From NCBI RefSeq assembly GCF_934754935.1, contig NZ_CAKVJB010000022.1, positions 1 through 42,232 on the forward strand: a stretch of DNA of 42,232 nt, read 5' to 3'. Of the stretch, positions 5,149 through 14,427 are shown piece after piece; the stretch's first letter is position 1; every line of letters begins with the position of its first letter. This stretch comes from an uncultured Holdemanella sp. GTDB lineage: Bacteria; Bacillota_I; Bacilli_A; Erysipelotrichales; Erysipelotrichaceae. The notes under the pieces were generated by a model. That model did not search any database. It was not told the origin of the DNA and was given only the letters and a program-made list of their open reading frames with translations. The position numbers and the translations under genes are program-made.

Positions 5149-7932
5149 ATGCGTACACAAAAATATAACCTACAAGGAATAAAAGTATTCTTCTATATTT
5201 TAATGATTGCCATTTTAGGATGGTTTCTTTGTATGCAATTTTTTGGTGCAAATGAACAAGAAAATGATGTTCAATCCCTATCCCCTATCTATACAGGAAC
5301 GTTTTATTGGGAAAAAGAAGATGGTTCCAAGCAAAAATTAAACATTCCAGGAGATTATGAAATAAAACCCGGTCATACAATGATTATTAGTACAACGCTT
5401 TCTAAAGATTATGATGCAACTTCATTTGCAATTCGCTCCTCTTTACAAGACATTAAATTCTACGTTGGAAATGAATTACGTACAGAATATTCTACTAAAG
5501 ATACAAGATTGGCAGGTAAGAATTCAGCCAGTCGATACATATTTTGTCCCACAACCTATAGGGATGCAGGAAAAACACTACGCATTGAACTAACAACTTA
5601 TACTTCTAACTATTCGGGTGTTGTCAACGAAGTCTATTGTGGAAGTCAGGCTGAAATCTGGCAATATATATATAACGATTATGGACTATCTACATTCATT
5701 GCCTTCTTCATTTTATTTGCCGGAATCACATCCATTATCTTTGGTTCAGCCCTAAAATTTACCTATCACACCACTTTCAGCATGGAATATTTAGGCTGGT
5801 GTATGGTTATGGGCGCCATCTGGATGCTTGGAGAATCCAAGATTCGCCAAATGCTAGTGCCAAACGCATCTTCTTTAGCCTCATTATGCTTTGTGATGAT
5901 CATGCTTAGTCCTTTGCCACTACTGTTCTATGCCGACAGCATCCAAAATGGAAAGCACCGAAAGCTCTATAAATATATTGGGTGTATTGCCCTTCTAAAC
6001 TTTGCGGTTTCATCCATTCTATATTTAGCTAAAGTCAAAGACTACATTGAAACATTACCTGTTGCACAATGCATTCTGATCTGTGTATTTATCTTGGTAT
6101 TCATTCATTTATGCCAATACATACGCAAATACAGTCATTCCCGCTCAGACTACTTCTTACTTTTCGGACTCTTTTTAGTCTTAGTCTGCATAGCTGTTGA
6201 AAGTATATCCGTCTATTTTGTAGCTATGATTTCCGGCATCTTTATCGGTATCGGCATGATTATATTACTACTCACAAACATTGCTCGTACCATCCATAGA
6301 ATTCAACTTATTGAACAGACGCGTCACCAAAAGGAATTAGATATTGAAAAGAAAGAAAACAAGAAAATAACGCTTCAAATGATGCAGTCCCTATCTACAA
6401 CGATTGAAGCTAAAGACGAATATACACGAGGTCATTCAAGACGTGTAGCTCAATATGCGGCACTTGTAGCCAAAAATCTTGGTTGGACAGATCAAGAAAT
6501 TGAAAATATTAAGAGCTGTGCTTATTTACACGACATTGGAAAGATTGGGATTCCAGACCAAATCTTAAATAAGCCTGGCCAATTAACAGAAGATGAATTT
6601 AGTTTAATCAAACAACATACGATTATTGGACAAGACATTCTAAAAGACATCACAATCATACCTCACTTGGGTGAAGTCACAAGAAGTCATCATGAACACT
6701 ATGATGGTACTGGCTATCCAGATGGACTCAAAGGAAATGAAATTCCAATTCAAGCTCGTATTATTGCGCTTTGCGACAGTTATGATGCCATGAATTCAAA
6801 AAGAATCTATCGTGATGCGCTTAGTTTTGAACAAATCAAAGAAGAAATCAAAAAGAATGCAGGAACCCAATTCGATCCTGAAATCACAAACATCTTTCTT
6901 AAACTCATGGACAATAAAACTTTATTGAATTTAGAACACGAAAGTATTCCAGTTCATGAAAATACAATTGATAAATTTATATCCGACGTTGTATCAACCA
7001 TTAAAGATCAGGAAGAAACAAAGAACTACGACTATCTTACAGGACTTCCAGTACGTAGTGTAGGGCAAAAATACATTGCGAGTGCCATGCAAAAGGCAAC
7101 GGGATGCCTTATCTTTTTAGATATGGATAATCTTAAGAAAATCAATGATGTCTATGGACATAAAGCTGGAGATAGAGCTTTAAAAAGCTTAGGAAAACTA
7201 TTATTAGACATTCCATCCGATAAGATTACATGCAGAATGGGCGGTGACGAATTCCTTCTATTTTTGCCAAAAGTAAATCATGAAGAGGCTGAAAACACCA
7301 TTTCTGATTTGATTCAACAATTCAAAAAAATTGTTCAAAACGATCATGAAATTCAATTTGCGACCCTCTCTGCGGGTATGCTTATGACGACAAAGAATGA
7401 TCATTTTGAAGATGCTTCTTCAAAAGCGGATAAAGCCTTATATTATGTGAAACAAAATGGTAAAAACAGCTATTCTTTCTACAATCAAATTCAATATGGA
7501 AATGAATCCAACAATGCGACTGACCTGAAACAAATTGCCAAATCCCTACAAAATAGCGGAAGCTATACAGGCGCTTTAAATCTAGAATTCAGAGAATTCA
7601 CTCGACATTATGAATACATACACCAATTAATGGTTCGTAATCATTCTTGTTGCTATTTGGTGATGGTGACCATGGAAACTGTACAAGATACACTTCCATA
7701 CATTGAAGAAATTGAAGAAGCATTAACACATATGGGTGAAGCTATCCACAAAAACATTCGAAAAGTTGATGTTTGTACACGCTATAGTGCCATGCAATAT
7801 TTGATTATTCTATCCCAACCAATGGAATCAGAAATCCCAAATATTATGACCCGCATCTTTATGCAGTACTATAAGCTTCAAGACAGCCAAAATTTCACAC
7901 CAACCTATGAATATATCACTATGAAGGATTAA
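5149..7932 (+). CDS. Membrane HD-GYP phosphodiesterase with GGDEF domain and degenerate second GGDEF-like domain
   Basis: The protein has 927 residues. Order: one membrane anchor (about 9-27), an extracytoplasmic region, about seven membrane segments (180-380), a coiled linker, then an HD-GYP domain. The HD-GYP domain has HDIGK near 460 and HHEHYDGTGYPDG near 514, the motifs for c-di-GMP hydrolysis. A GGDEF domain follows with MGGDEFLLFLP near 697, intact for diguanylate cyclase chemistry. The last 120 residues look like a further GGDEF fold in which the signature is replaced by TRYSAMQYLIIL, so it is probably non-catalytic. An AAGAAGGA box precedes the ATG. The layout suggests an external signal read by the 7TM region that sets c-di-GMP turnover. 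Net direction cannot be told from sequence. Confidence 0.9.
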   Translation: MRTQKYNLQGIKVFFYILMIAILGWFLCMQFFGANEQENDVQSLSPIYTGTFYWEKEDGSKQKLNIPGDYEIKPGHTMIISTTLSKDYDATSFAIRSSLQDIKFYVGNELRTEYSTKDTRLAGKNSASRYIFCPTTYRDAGKTLRIELTTYTSNYSGVVNEVYCGSQAEIWQYIYNDYGLSTFIAFFILFAGITSIIFGSALKFTYHTTFSMEYLGWCMVMGAIWMLGESKIRQMLVPNASSLASLCFVMIMLSPLPLLFYADSIQNGKHRKLYKYIGCIALLNFAVSSILYLAKVKDYIETLPVAQCILICVFILVFIHLCQYIRKYSHSRSDYFLLFGLFLVLVCIAVESISVYFVAMISGIFIGIGMIILLLTNIARTIHRIQLIEQTRHQKELDIEKKENKKITLQMMQSLSTTIEAKDEYTRGHSRRVAQYAALVAKNLGWTDQEIENIKSCAYLHDIGKIGIPDQILNKPGQLTEDEFSLIKQHTIIGQDILKDITIIPHLGEVTRSHHEHYDGTGYPDGLKGNEIPIQARIIALCDSYDAMNSKRIYRDALSFEQIKEEIKKNAGTQFDPEITNIFLKLMDNKTLLNLEHESIPVHENTIDKFISDVVSTIKDQEETKNYDYLTGLPVRSVGQKYIASAMQKATGCLIFLDMDNLKKINDVYGHKAGDRALKSLGKLLLDIPSDKITCRMGGDEFLLFLPKVNHEEAENTISDLIQQFKKIVQNDHEIQFATLSAGMLMTTKNDHFEDASSKADKALYYVKQNGKNSYSFYNQIQYGNESNNATDLKQIAKSLQNSGSYTGALNLEFREFTRHYEYIHQLMVRNHSCCYLVMVTMETVQDTLPYIEEIEEALTHMGEAIHKNIRKVDVCTRYSAMQYLIILSQPMESEIPNIMTRIFMQYYKLQDSQNFTPTYEYITMKD

Positions 7933-7933
7933 A

Positions 7934-7960
7934 GGAGATTGACCACAAGTGTCAATCTCC
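7934..7960 (+). terminator. Intrinsic terminator between convergent genes
   Basis: GGAGATTGAC-cacaagt-GTCAATCTCC followed by CTTTTT. The 10-bp perfect stem ends the HD-GYP gene and may also serve the convergent ATPase gene. Confidence 0.85.
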
Positions 7961-7964
7961 CTTT

Positions 7965-9212
7965 TTAAATTAACAACCACTTCCAAACTGGAACCACATC
8001 TATATTAATTCCATCACAATTCAATTTTGTTTCCTCACTATTTGTGATAAGAAGACACTTTATGTCCGGGATAAATTGATTCAATTTTACAAATGCCTTC
8101 GTTTCACGTTCTAAAGTATCCACATCCTCTAATACTTGCATACTCACTTGTATTGCTAAGTTTTCACTAGGAATAAAGAAATCTACTTCGATATTATTTT
8201 CAAAGAAATACACATTATCAAATCCATATCTTCGAATCAGCTCAACCGCAACCAAATTTTCCAATTGAGCTGTTTTACAATCCAACAACATCAATCCTAG
8301 TAACCCAGTATCCATGAAATAATATTTTGGTGATGTTTCTTTTTCAACAAGTTTTGCTGCATAATTCTGCAAAGAAAAGATAAGATATGAATCTAACATG
8401 TGTCCTACATAATTAATTACCGTTTGTTTACCAATAGAAATACCAGCACTTTTCACAATGTTCGTTAACCGATTAAAAGACAAAGCTTTCGTTACAGACT
8501 CCGCAATCTTCTTTAAAATCAATCGCACCGCAAAATCATTCGTGATTTTATTTCTCGTGATGATATCCTGCAAATATACCGTTTGATAAATATTGTTTAA
8601 AAACGGTCTTTTATTTTTAATATCCACCAATTCAGGAAAAGCTCCATACGTCACATACTGTTCATATTGACTTACAATATCTGCACGCTGTTTCGTACTC
8701 ATTTGATCAAGTCGTACATTCTCAATATGATTTGCACTCAAATATTCCTTAAATGAATATGGAAATACATTCACAATCATGAATCTGCCACCTAAAATAG
8801 AAGCTATTCTATTACTTCCCGTAATATTAATTCGATATTTCATATCCGCAACTCTACGAACAAATTTTTCCCATCCATCAACATTCTGAATTTCATCTAA
8901 AAATAAGTATGGTTTTCCTTTCGAACCAGATAATTCAATACCAATCTCTAATATTGTATTTAAATCCTCCACACCAATCTCCAGTAAACGCTCATCCTCG
9001 AAATTAACATATACAATTTGTGACGATGGAATTCCATCATTCATTAAGTTATGAATCTGTTGATACATCATATATGATTTACCCGTTCTTCGTATACCAA
9101 CAAAACAATAGTTCACATTTTCTTCTAAATCATAATTCCTAGAAATCAATAGATTATCAAGATACATCTCCTTTTGATCGATTATTATCTGTTTCAAAAT
9201 ATCTCGATTCAT
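7965..9212 (-). CDS. AAA+ ATPase with DUF4143 C-terminal domain
   Basis: The protein has about 415 residues. Walker A is GIRRTGKSYMM (about 40-50) and Walker B is YLFLDEIQNV. The sensor region ITGSNRIASIL and GGRFMIVNVFPYSFKEYL are typical. The C-terminal half has the DUF4143 layout, with YYFMDTGLLGL and NNIEVDFFIPS, a PD-(D/E)XK-like remnant. An ATG at 9212 with GAAGGAGG 9 nt upstream is preferred to the in-frame TTG at 9221. Such ATPases are common solitary accessory genes in Firmicutes and Bacteroidetes; their role is not established. Two hairpin-forming repeats precede it (9246-9303). Confidence 0.88.
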   Translation of the reverse strand: MNRDILKQIIIDQKEMYLDNLLISRNYDLEENVNYCFVGIRRTGKSYMMYQQIHNLMNDGIPSSQIVYVNFEDERLLEIGVEDLNTILEIGIELSGSKGKPYLFLDEIQNVDGWEKFVRRVADMKYRINITGSNRIASILGGRFMIVNVFPYSFKEYLSANHIENVRLDQMSTKQRADIVSQYEQYVTYGAFPELVDIKNKRPFLNNIYQTVYLQDIITRNKITNDFAVRLILKKIAESVTKALSFNRLTNIVKSAGISIGKQTVINYVGHMLDSYLIFSLQNYAAKLVEKETSPKYYFMDTGLLGLMLLDCKTAQLENLVAVELIRRYGFDNVYFFENNIEVDFFIPSENLAIQVSMQVLEDVDTLERETKAFVKLNQFIPDIKCLLITNSEETKLNCDGINIDVVPVWKWLLI

Positions 9213-9245
9213 ATGTATCAACCTCCTTCACCTTATCATATATAG

Positions 9246-9303
9246 ATATTGTCTTACTCACAAGACAATATTCATATATTTTTGTCTTACTAACAAGACA
9301 AAA
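9246..9303. promoter_or_regulatory. Twin inverted repeats upstream of the DUF4143 ATPase gene
   Basis: Two near-identical palindromes share the core GTCTTACT(c/a)ACAAGAC. The first (9246-9271) has 10-bp arms ATATTGTCTT/AAGACAATAT. The second (9280-9303) has 9-bp arms TTTTGTCTT/AAGACAAAA. They are about 33 bp apart and cover the likely promoter, so they could be a double operator. Confidence 0.6.
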
Positions 9304-9327
9304 GCCTTCCGAACAAATCGAAAGGCT
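9303..9327 (-). terminator. Terminator of the deglycase/PTS cluster
   Basis: On the minus strand: AGCCTTTCG...CGGAAGGCT followed by TTT, directly after the stop of the SIS gene at 9335. Confidence 0.65.
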
Positions 9328-9334
9328 AATAAAA

Positions 9335-10405
9335 CTAATCTTCATATGTGATAGTTTTTGAATTAACAATCTTTTTAAACTCCTCAAACAACGGATGTTT
9401 AGGAATGGATCTTAACTCTTTACTAATTCGATATGCAAATAATTGGAATACTTGAAGATATGTTAAGGATACAGTATCTGCACATGGATTTAGTAACGTT
9501 AATACATGATCATCATTATACGCTTTATTTGTGATGTAATATACACGGTCTGAAACAGCACGAGAAGCTCTATAGATTTGGTATGAACGATCTGAAGTTT
9601 CATCTTGCGCATCAATAATAAATACATTATGTTTTGGAGAAAGTTGCAAATTCGGTCCATGAATATATTCTTCTAATTCATATGCACAAGAAACAATCTT
9701 CACAGTTTCACCAATCTTTAGTGCTGCCTCTTTCGCAACACCTTCAGCTACACCACATCCAGCCGCATACATATTTTCCATAGATAAGAAGTTCTTTTTA
9801 AACTTATCTAAGAAAGCTTCTTCACGCACAAAGTTTTCCTTTTGCATAGAAGCATAGTTTTCACAATACTCATCCAACCAAACTGTATCAACGGCTTCCT
9901 CTTGTTTTTCTAGAATCGCAAAAGTCAATTTCATTAAGAATAAGGCTAGTGTAGTTACACCCTTAGTAACATACCCCTCCTTTTCTTCGTCTACATAATC
10001 AATCACAACTTCAGCATGATTTTTAATATCACTCTTTAAATCTCCTGTTAACGCGATTGTTTTACGATCTAATTTTTTTAATATATCCAACGCATCTAAT
10101 GCGTTTTTACTATATCCACTCTGTGAAACGACAAACACAAAGTCATCTTCACATAATACCGGATAGTATGCGAATGTGTATGGATTTATTACAGTGACAT
10201 CTACACCTAAGTATTTTTCCATAACATATTTAGCACACCAAGACCCATTTCCGCTTGAACCAGAAGCTATAATCTTAATATTCCTATAGTTTCCATCCAT
10301 ATAAACCTGAGCCAATTTATCCGTCTGTTCTTTATTTTTATATACTGAATTTAAAATATCCTGCGTCTGCAAGACATAATATTCCATTGTTTCTAATTTT
10401 CCCAT
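9335..10405 (-). CDS. SIS-domain phosphosugar deglycase (GfrE/GfrF or GlmS-isomerase type)
   Basis: The protein has 356 residues with two SIS domains. The first has IIASGSSGNGSWCAKY near 46 and SQSGYSKNALDAL near 95, both phosphosugar-binding motifs. The second has AAGCGVAEGVAKEAALKIGE and EEYIHGPNLQLSP, where the HGP motif is conserved in GlmS-type isomerases and Amadori deglycases. It is the last gene of the PTS cluster; the first gene is a second SIS enzyme of FrlB type. Two SIS deglycases with a mannose-type PTS match the known Salmonella gfr (glucoselysine/fructoselysine) layout. I therefore infer hydrolysis of a phosphorylated sugar-amine to a hexose 6-phosphate and an amino acid. The exact substrate is unknown. 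Confidence 0.8.
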   Translation of the reverse strand: MGKLETMEYYVLQTQDILNSVYKNKEQTDKLAQVYMDGNYRNIKIIASGSSGNGSWCAKYVMEKYLGVDVTVINPYTFAYYPVLCEDDFVFVVSQSGYSKNALDALDILKKLDRKTIALTGDLKSDIKNHAEVVIDYVDEEKEGYVTKGVTTLALFLMKLTFAILEKQEEAVDTVWLDEYCENYASMQKENFVREEAFLDKFKKNFLSMENMYAAGCGVAEGVAKEAALKIGETVKIVSCAYELEEYIHGPNLQLSPKHNVFIIDAQDETSDRSYQIYRASRAVSDRVYYITNKAYNDDHVLTLLNPCADTVSLTYLQVFQLFAYRISKELRSIPKHPLFEEFKKIVNSKTITYED

Positions 10406-10423
10406 ATTCTTTCCTTCGTGAAA

Positions 10424-11146
10424 TTAAATTCTAAATCGATATGTGGATTTATCACTACGAATGTAACTATGCGTATATTCCACGACATTGTGCTCTTTAT
10501 CATAACCAATATATTGAAACTGATATACAGGTTCTACAAGATTACCCAAAAGCTTTGCGATACGATCATCTGGAAATTGTACAATCAATGAACGATGGAA
10601 GTCACAAGGATCATGATCTTTTGTGGCCATGAAATCATATAATGACACTTTCGAAAAATCATAGTTTTCAATACCCTCTACATACTTATAGGGTATATAG
10701 GCAATTTCCACAGAAAAAGGTTCCCCGTTATAATAACGAACACGCTCTAAACAATACACGTCTTCTCCTTCTTCTAATTTCAAATGTGCACGAATGGAAG
10801 TTGTCGGTTCGATCTTTTCTGCAACAATAACCTTACTATCAATCGTAAAACCCTGTGCCTTTAAAAAACTTGAAAAACCACGATGCTCATCTACCGCATC
10901 ATAGTTTCCCCAAGCCGGTTTTACAATTTGTTTTGCGACAAACGTTCCTTTATAAGGAACCTTGACCAATACACCATCTTCAATCAAGACATTCAGTGCA
11001 GAACGCACAGTTTGTCTATTCACACCATATTTTTCAGCCAAGTCTCTTTCGGACTCCAAACGCTCACCTGGCAACAATTCTCCATTATCAATACGATTTA
11101 ACAACGTATTTTTTAATTGTAAATACAAAGGTATACGTAAATCCAT
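10424..11146 (-). CDS. GntR-family regulator (HutC/FrlR subfamily), second of two
   Basis: The protein has about 240 residues. The N-terminal winged helix is PLYLQLKNTLLNRIDNGELL with the core SERDLAEKYGVNRQTVRSAL and wing GVLVKVPYKGTFVA. The C-terminal UTRA domain contains EGEDVYCLERVRYYNGEPFS and ends YTHSYIRSDKSTYRFRI. The ATG at 11146 has GAGGAG 8 nt upstream and lies next to the stop of the preceding GntR gene, so the two are co-translated. UTRA domains bind sugar-phosphate-like ligands. I infer control of the cluster promoters at 15.4 and 17.3 kb. Confidence 0.88.
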   Translation of the reverse strand: MDLRIPLYLQLKNTLLNRIDNGELLPGERLESERDLAEKYGVNRQTVRSALNVLIEDGVLVKVPYKGTFVAKQIVKPAWGNYDAVDEHRGFSSFLKAQGFTIDSKVIVAEKIEPTTSIRAHLKLEEGEDVYCLERVRYYNGEPFSVEIAYIPYKYVEGIENYDFSKVSLYDFMATKDHDPCDFHRSLIVQFPDDRIAKLLGNLVEPVYQFQYIGYDKEHNVVEYTHSYIRSDKSTYRFRI

Positions 11147-11148
11147 AA

Positions 11149-11859
11149 TCAACACTCCTCATCCGCATAAATAAAGCGATTCATTCGCATCACAGATTCA
11201 TGATAACTCTTATATTGATTATCATCTGTATACAAAAGCCCTCTTCGCAATACCAACGGACTGTTTTCTTCCACACCCAAATATTTACTTTCAGTTGGAT
11301 TTGCGTTTACCACAAGAATTTCCTGCTCCCCATGCGTAAATTTCACATCATAATATTTTTCTAAGACTGAAAACAATGAATTATTCTCTAAATCTTTATC
11401 TAATAATCCTGGAAATTGTTCCACTTCAAAATAAGCGGTTTCCAAAGAAATAGCCTCTTCATCCAAATAGCGAACTCTTTCAAATTCAATTAATTTTGTT
11501 CCTAACGCAACACCCATTTTCTTAATTAATTTTTTATTACTTTCAAGTACCCTTAGAAAAATCACTTTACGATGCATCTCTTTGCCCATATTTTCAATAC
11601 GCCCACTCATACTTGAAACAACATTCAATGTTTCCAAAATGCGTGGTTCAGATACATAATAACCCGATCTTTCAACACAATAAATCCAACCCTCATCGAG
11701 CAAGCTCTCTAACGCCAAGCGTACAGTTGCACGCTGACAATCAAATATTTCACAAAACTGTCTTTCGCTAGGTAATTTGTCATGAGGTTTAAATTCACCT
11801 ATCTCGATCTTATAACGAATCTCATCCGCTATATAAATATCTCTAGTAATAGCCTTCAT
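11149..11859 (-). CDS. GntR-family regulator (HutC/UTRA type), first of two
   Basis: The protein has about 236 residues. The HTH is IADEIRYKIEIGEFKPHDKL followed by PSERQFCEIFDCQRATVRLA. The UTRA domain has GVALGTKLIEFERVRYLDEE and EENSPLVLRRGLLYTD. The ATG at 11859 with GAGGAGG 5 nt upstream is preferred to an earlier in-frame start at 11877. It is related to, but clearly different from, the next GntR gene, so each may sense a different intermediate or substrate. An internal promoter seems to lie just upstream. Confidence 0.87.
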   Translation of the reverse strand: MKAITRDIYIADEIRYKIEIGEFKPHDKLPSERQFCEIFDCQRATVRLALESLLDEGWIYCVERSGYYVSEPRILETLNVVSSMSGRIENMGKEMHRKVIFLRVLESNKKLIKKMGVALGTKLIEFERVRYLDEEAISLETAYFEVEQFPGLLDKDLENNSLFSVLEKYYDVKFTHGEQEILVVNANPTESKYLGVEENSPLVLRRGLLYTDDNQYKSYHESVMRMNRFIYADEEC

Positions 11860-11884
11860 AAAAACCTCCTCACACACTCAATTT

Positions 11885-11893
11885 ATTATACCA
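11885..11893 (-). promoter_or_regulatory. Internal promoter for the GntR pair
   Basis: The minus strand has the extended -10 TGGTATAAT in the gap between the epimerase stop and the first GntR gene. No good -35 is visible. It would give the repressors expression independent of the main PTS promoter. Confidence 0.4.
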
Positions 11894-11908
11894 TTTTTTA
11901 TTTAAACA

Positions 11909-12739
11909 TTATTCAATTTCTAACTGATCAAAAGCACTTATCGTCTTTTCTTCAGCAGTCCAAGGCTTTTCATAATATCTAGAATTAGCGCTTTCCAACG
12001 ACAAATATCCATCATATCCATAGGCCTCTAAATCAAGAAGATCTTGTTTCAAATCTCTTGTTCCATCTGACCATGCCAAGTGACCCGTTGGCTTTCCATC
12101 CACAAAGTGTGTATGGATCACATTTTTTCCAAACACATCAAAATAATCTTGAATTGTATTATTGACGCGTGCCATCGCACCAAAGTCAATACATACCTTT
12201 AATTGTGGATGATTTACCGCATCCAAATAGGCCTTTAATTGTTCCACACTATTTGCCAAAACAGATTCATTTGGTTGTAAAGCTTCGATTGCCACCAAAA
12301 TATCGTTTGCCTTTGCATAATCACAAACCTTACGCATCATTTCAACCGAACGATTCCATGCACCTTCTACAGATTCATCATAATAAGCCCAGCCTGTTGT
12401 GACCAATATATGTTGGGCATTGACTTCTTTTGCGATATCCACCATTCGACAATAATATGCATATACATCTTCTTGACGTGTTGGACTTGCCACATTGTTT
12501 GGCTTTGGATTTGTTTGTTCTGGACAAATACCAATGATTTTTACATCATATTTTTTTGCATATTCCTTAAGCTGTTCTACACTCTGATTTTTATTGTAGT
12601 CCACATAGAAATGCATAGGACCCGTCCAAATCTCTACGTTCTTAATACCTAAACGATTCATTTCCTGGAAAAAACGTTCAAAAGTATGAAATCTATAGTG
12701 ACAGTTCATTCCACATAATCGATCTTTATATTTTTTCAT
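11909..12739 (-). CDS. Sugar (phosphate) isomerase/epimerase, FrlC-like
   Basis: The 276-residue TIM-barrel protein of the xylose isomerase-like/AP endonuclease 2 superfamily has the same length as E. coli FrlC, the fructoselysine/psicoselysine 3-epimerase. Visible landmarks are GIKNVEIWTGPMHFYVD, IIGICPEQTNPKPNN, the metal-ligand glutamate in LVAIEALQPNES, VCIDFGAMARVNN, and HTHFVDGKPTGHLAW with its histidines. The context between PTS genes and two Amadori-type deglycases supports a role in bringing an epimeric sugar-amine into the pathway. The substrate is not shown by the sequence. Confidence 0.78.
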   Translation of the reverse strand: MKKYKDRLCGMNCHYRFHTFERFFQEMNRLGIKNVEIWTGPMHFYVDYNKNQSVEQLKEYAKKYDVKIIGICPEQTNPKPNNVASPTRQEDVYAYYCRMVDIAKEVNAQHILVTTGWAYYDESVEGAWNRSVEMMRKVCDYAKANDILVAIEALQPNESVLANSVEQLKAYLDAVNHPQLKVCIDFGAMARVNNTIQDYFDVFGKNVIHTHFVDGKPTGHLAWSDGTRDLKQDLLDLEAYGYDGYLSLESANSRYYEKPWTAEEKTISAFDQLEIE

Positions 12740-12766
12740 TTTTTCTTTTCCTCATCAAAAATTAAA

Positions 12767-12792
12767 GGGTTGAAAAAAGTTTTTTTCAACCC
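12767..12792 (-). terminator. Intercistronic hairpin after the PTS IID gene
   Basis: A 12-bp perfect stem GGGTTGAAAAAA/TTTTTTCAACCC separates IID from the epimerase gene. The T-run after it is weak, so partial termination or mRNA stabilisation of the PTS genes is likely. Confidence 0.55.
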
Positions 12793-12810
12793 CATATATA
12801 TTATGTTTAA

Positions 12811-13638
12811 TTATGCCAAAATACCGAAGAATGCACAAACAATACAAAGTGCCATCATCGCAAACATAATTACTAGTGGTTTAACTTTCTTATTTAACAA
12901 CATATATACGAATCCAGTTAATAATAATGGTAATAATCCTGGGATGATTCCATCAATAATAGCCTGAACTGTTGTAGCTGATTCACCACTACCAATCGCA
13001 ATTGGAACTGTCAAATAAACCATTTCTGCAGTCATAGCACCCGCAACTGTTAAACCTAAGATACTTGCTGCTTTACTAATTAGATCCATTACACCAGATT
13101 CTTCTGCAGAAGTAATGAAGTCTGATCCGAATTTGTAACCTGCATATACCAATACGTAACGTAAGATATAACTAGGTACGTTGAAAACCAATAAGAATAA
13201 GATTGGTCCTAAGATACTTCCTTGTAATGCTAATGAAGTACCTACACCTGTAGCTAAAATTCTTAATGTTCCCCAAATAAAACTATCACCAATACCAGCT
13301 AAAGGACCCATGATAGCTGTTTTAACACTTGAAATAGAAGTTGTGTCAAAGTTTTCCATATCATTTGCACGTTGTTCTTCCATCGCAACTGAAATACCCA
13401 ATGGCAACGTAATACATTGTGGAGTTGTATTGAAGAACTCCAAGTGACGTTTACATGCTTCTTTAAGATCTTCTGGATCTGTATAGATTTTTTGTAATGC
13501 TGGAAGCATTGAATACATATATCCATCATTCATCATACGTTCATAGTTCCACGTATGTTCCATTGTAATGGCGTGTAAGAATACTTTTCTTAAATCTCTT
13601 TTATTAATAACGCCCTTGTATTCGTAATTAGAACTCAT
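12811..13638 (-). CDS. PTS mannose/fructose/sorbose-family IID component
   Basis: The protein has 275 residues. The N-terminal part INKRDLRKVFLHAITMEHTW followed by NYERMMNDGYMYSMLPAL is the standard opening of EIID proteins. Later are MGPLAGIGDSFIWGTLR and several C-terminal membrane segments. With IIC it forms the membrane channel of a mannose-class PTS, here probably for a fructosamine. The start overlaps the IIC stop by 11 bp, so translation is coupled. Confidence 0.95.
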   Translation of the reverse strand: MSSNYEYKGVINKRDLRKVFLHAITMEHTWNYERMMNDGYMYSMLPALQKIYTDPEDLKEACKRHLEFFNTTPQCITLPLGISVAMEEQRANDMENFDTTSISSVKTAIMGPLAGIGDSFIWGTLRILATGVGTSLALQGSILGPILFLLVFNVPSYILRYVLVYAGYKFGSDFITSAEESGVMDLISKAASILGLTVAGAMTAEMVYLTVPIAIGSGESATTVQAIIDGIIPGLLPLLLTGFVYMLLNKKVKPLVIMFAMMALCIVCAFFGILA

Positions 13639-14404
13639 CTAAGCCATCTCCTCCCTCAACAACTGCAACTTTTCCTTTTTGATCTTTTTCTTTAAAGAAC
13701 ATTAAGACTACATAAGCCAATGCGAAGATTGCGATTGCTGTTGTATTTAATCCTAAATATTGAACTGCAAAGAAACCAATGAAGAAGAATGGAGCAATCT
13801 TTTTGTCCATAATCATCTGTGCTAACATCGCAAAACCTAATGCAGGGATAATTCCACCTGAAATATTGATACCTGTTTGTAACCATTCTGGAATTTGACT
13901 TAATAATCCAACTACAGCTTCACTTCCAAAATAGAATGCACATGGAATTACAACCAAACGAGGTAAGAATGAAGCATAACCACCAAAGAAATAGTGGAAT
14001 TTAAATTTTCCAATGTTACCATCTTCAATATCTTTATCCATCAGGTGAGTGAAAACCAACATGATTGGAGCACTTAATACTGAGTTCAATGCCAACATAA
14101 CTGTCGAAATTGGTAATCCTAATGCCAACGCAGTTTCAGGTCCTGCTCCAGCTTCGATTGCTAAAGCTGTTCCTAAGATCGTTCCTGAAATCATATCAGG
14201 AGGTATGTACGCACCAATTGAAACTGCACCAATAAACGCTAACTCAAGAGTAGCACCCATAATAATTCCTAATTCTAATTGACCAAACGCTAGACCTACC
14301 AACGGTCCTAAAACTAGCGGTCTTTGAATTAATGATGTACCCAACAAGAATTCTGAAACCGCGAAGAACGTGATCAAGAATATTAATAAAGTCTTAACTA
14401 ACAT
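13628..14404 (-). CDS. PTS mannose/fructose/sorbose-family IIC component
   Basis: The 258-residue polytopic membrane protein begins with a hydrophobic segment, LVKTLLIFLITFFAVSEFLL, and has RPLVLGPLVGLAFGQLELGI and GAVSIGAYIPPDMISGTILG, hallmarks of EIIC of the mannose class. It is the central permease of the PTS and lies between IIB and IID in the usual gene order. Confidence 0.95.
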   Translation of the reverse strand: MLVKTLLIFLITFFAVSEFLLGTSLIQRPLVLGPLVGLAFGQLELGIIMGATLELAFIGAVSIGAYIPPDMISGTILGTALAIEAGAGPETALALGLPISTVMLALNSVLSAPIMLVFTHLMDKDIEDGNIGKFKFHYFFGGYASFLPRLVVIPCAFYFGSEAVVGLLSQIPEWLQTGINISGGIIPALGFAMLAQMIMDKKIAPFFFIGFFAVQYLGLNTTAIAIFALAYVVLMFFKEKDQKGKVAVVEGGDGLDEF

Positions 14405-14427
14405 CTTATTCTTCTCCTCTAAAATTT

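Noticed and set aside
12767..12792. Full operon terminator splitting the PTS cluster
   Set aside because: The stem is strong but the following T-run is weak on the minus strand, and the epimerase gene downstream has no clear promoter of its own, so read-through is expected.
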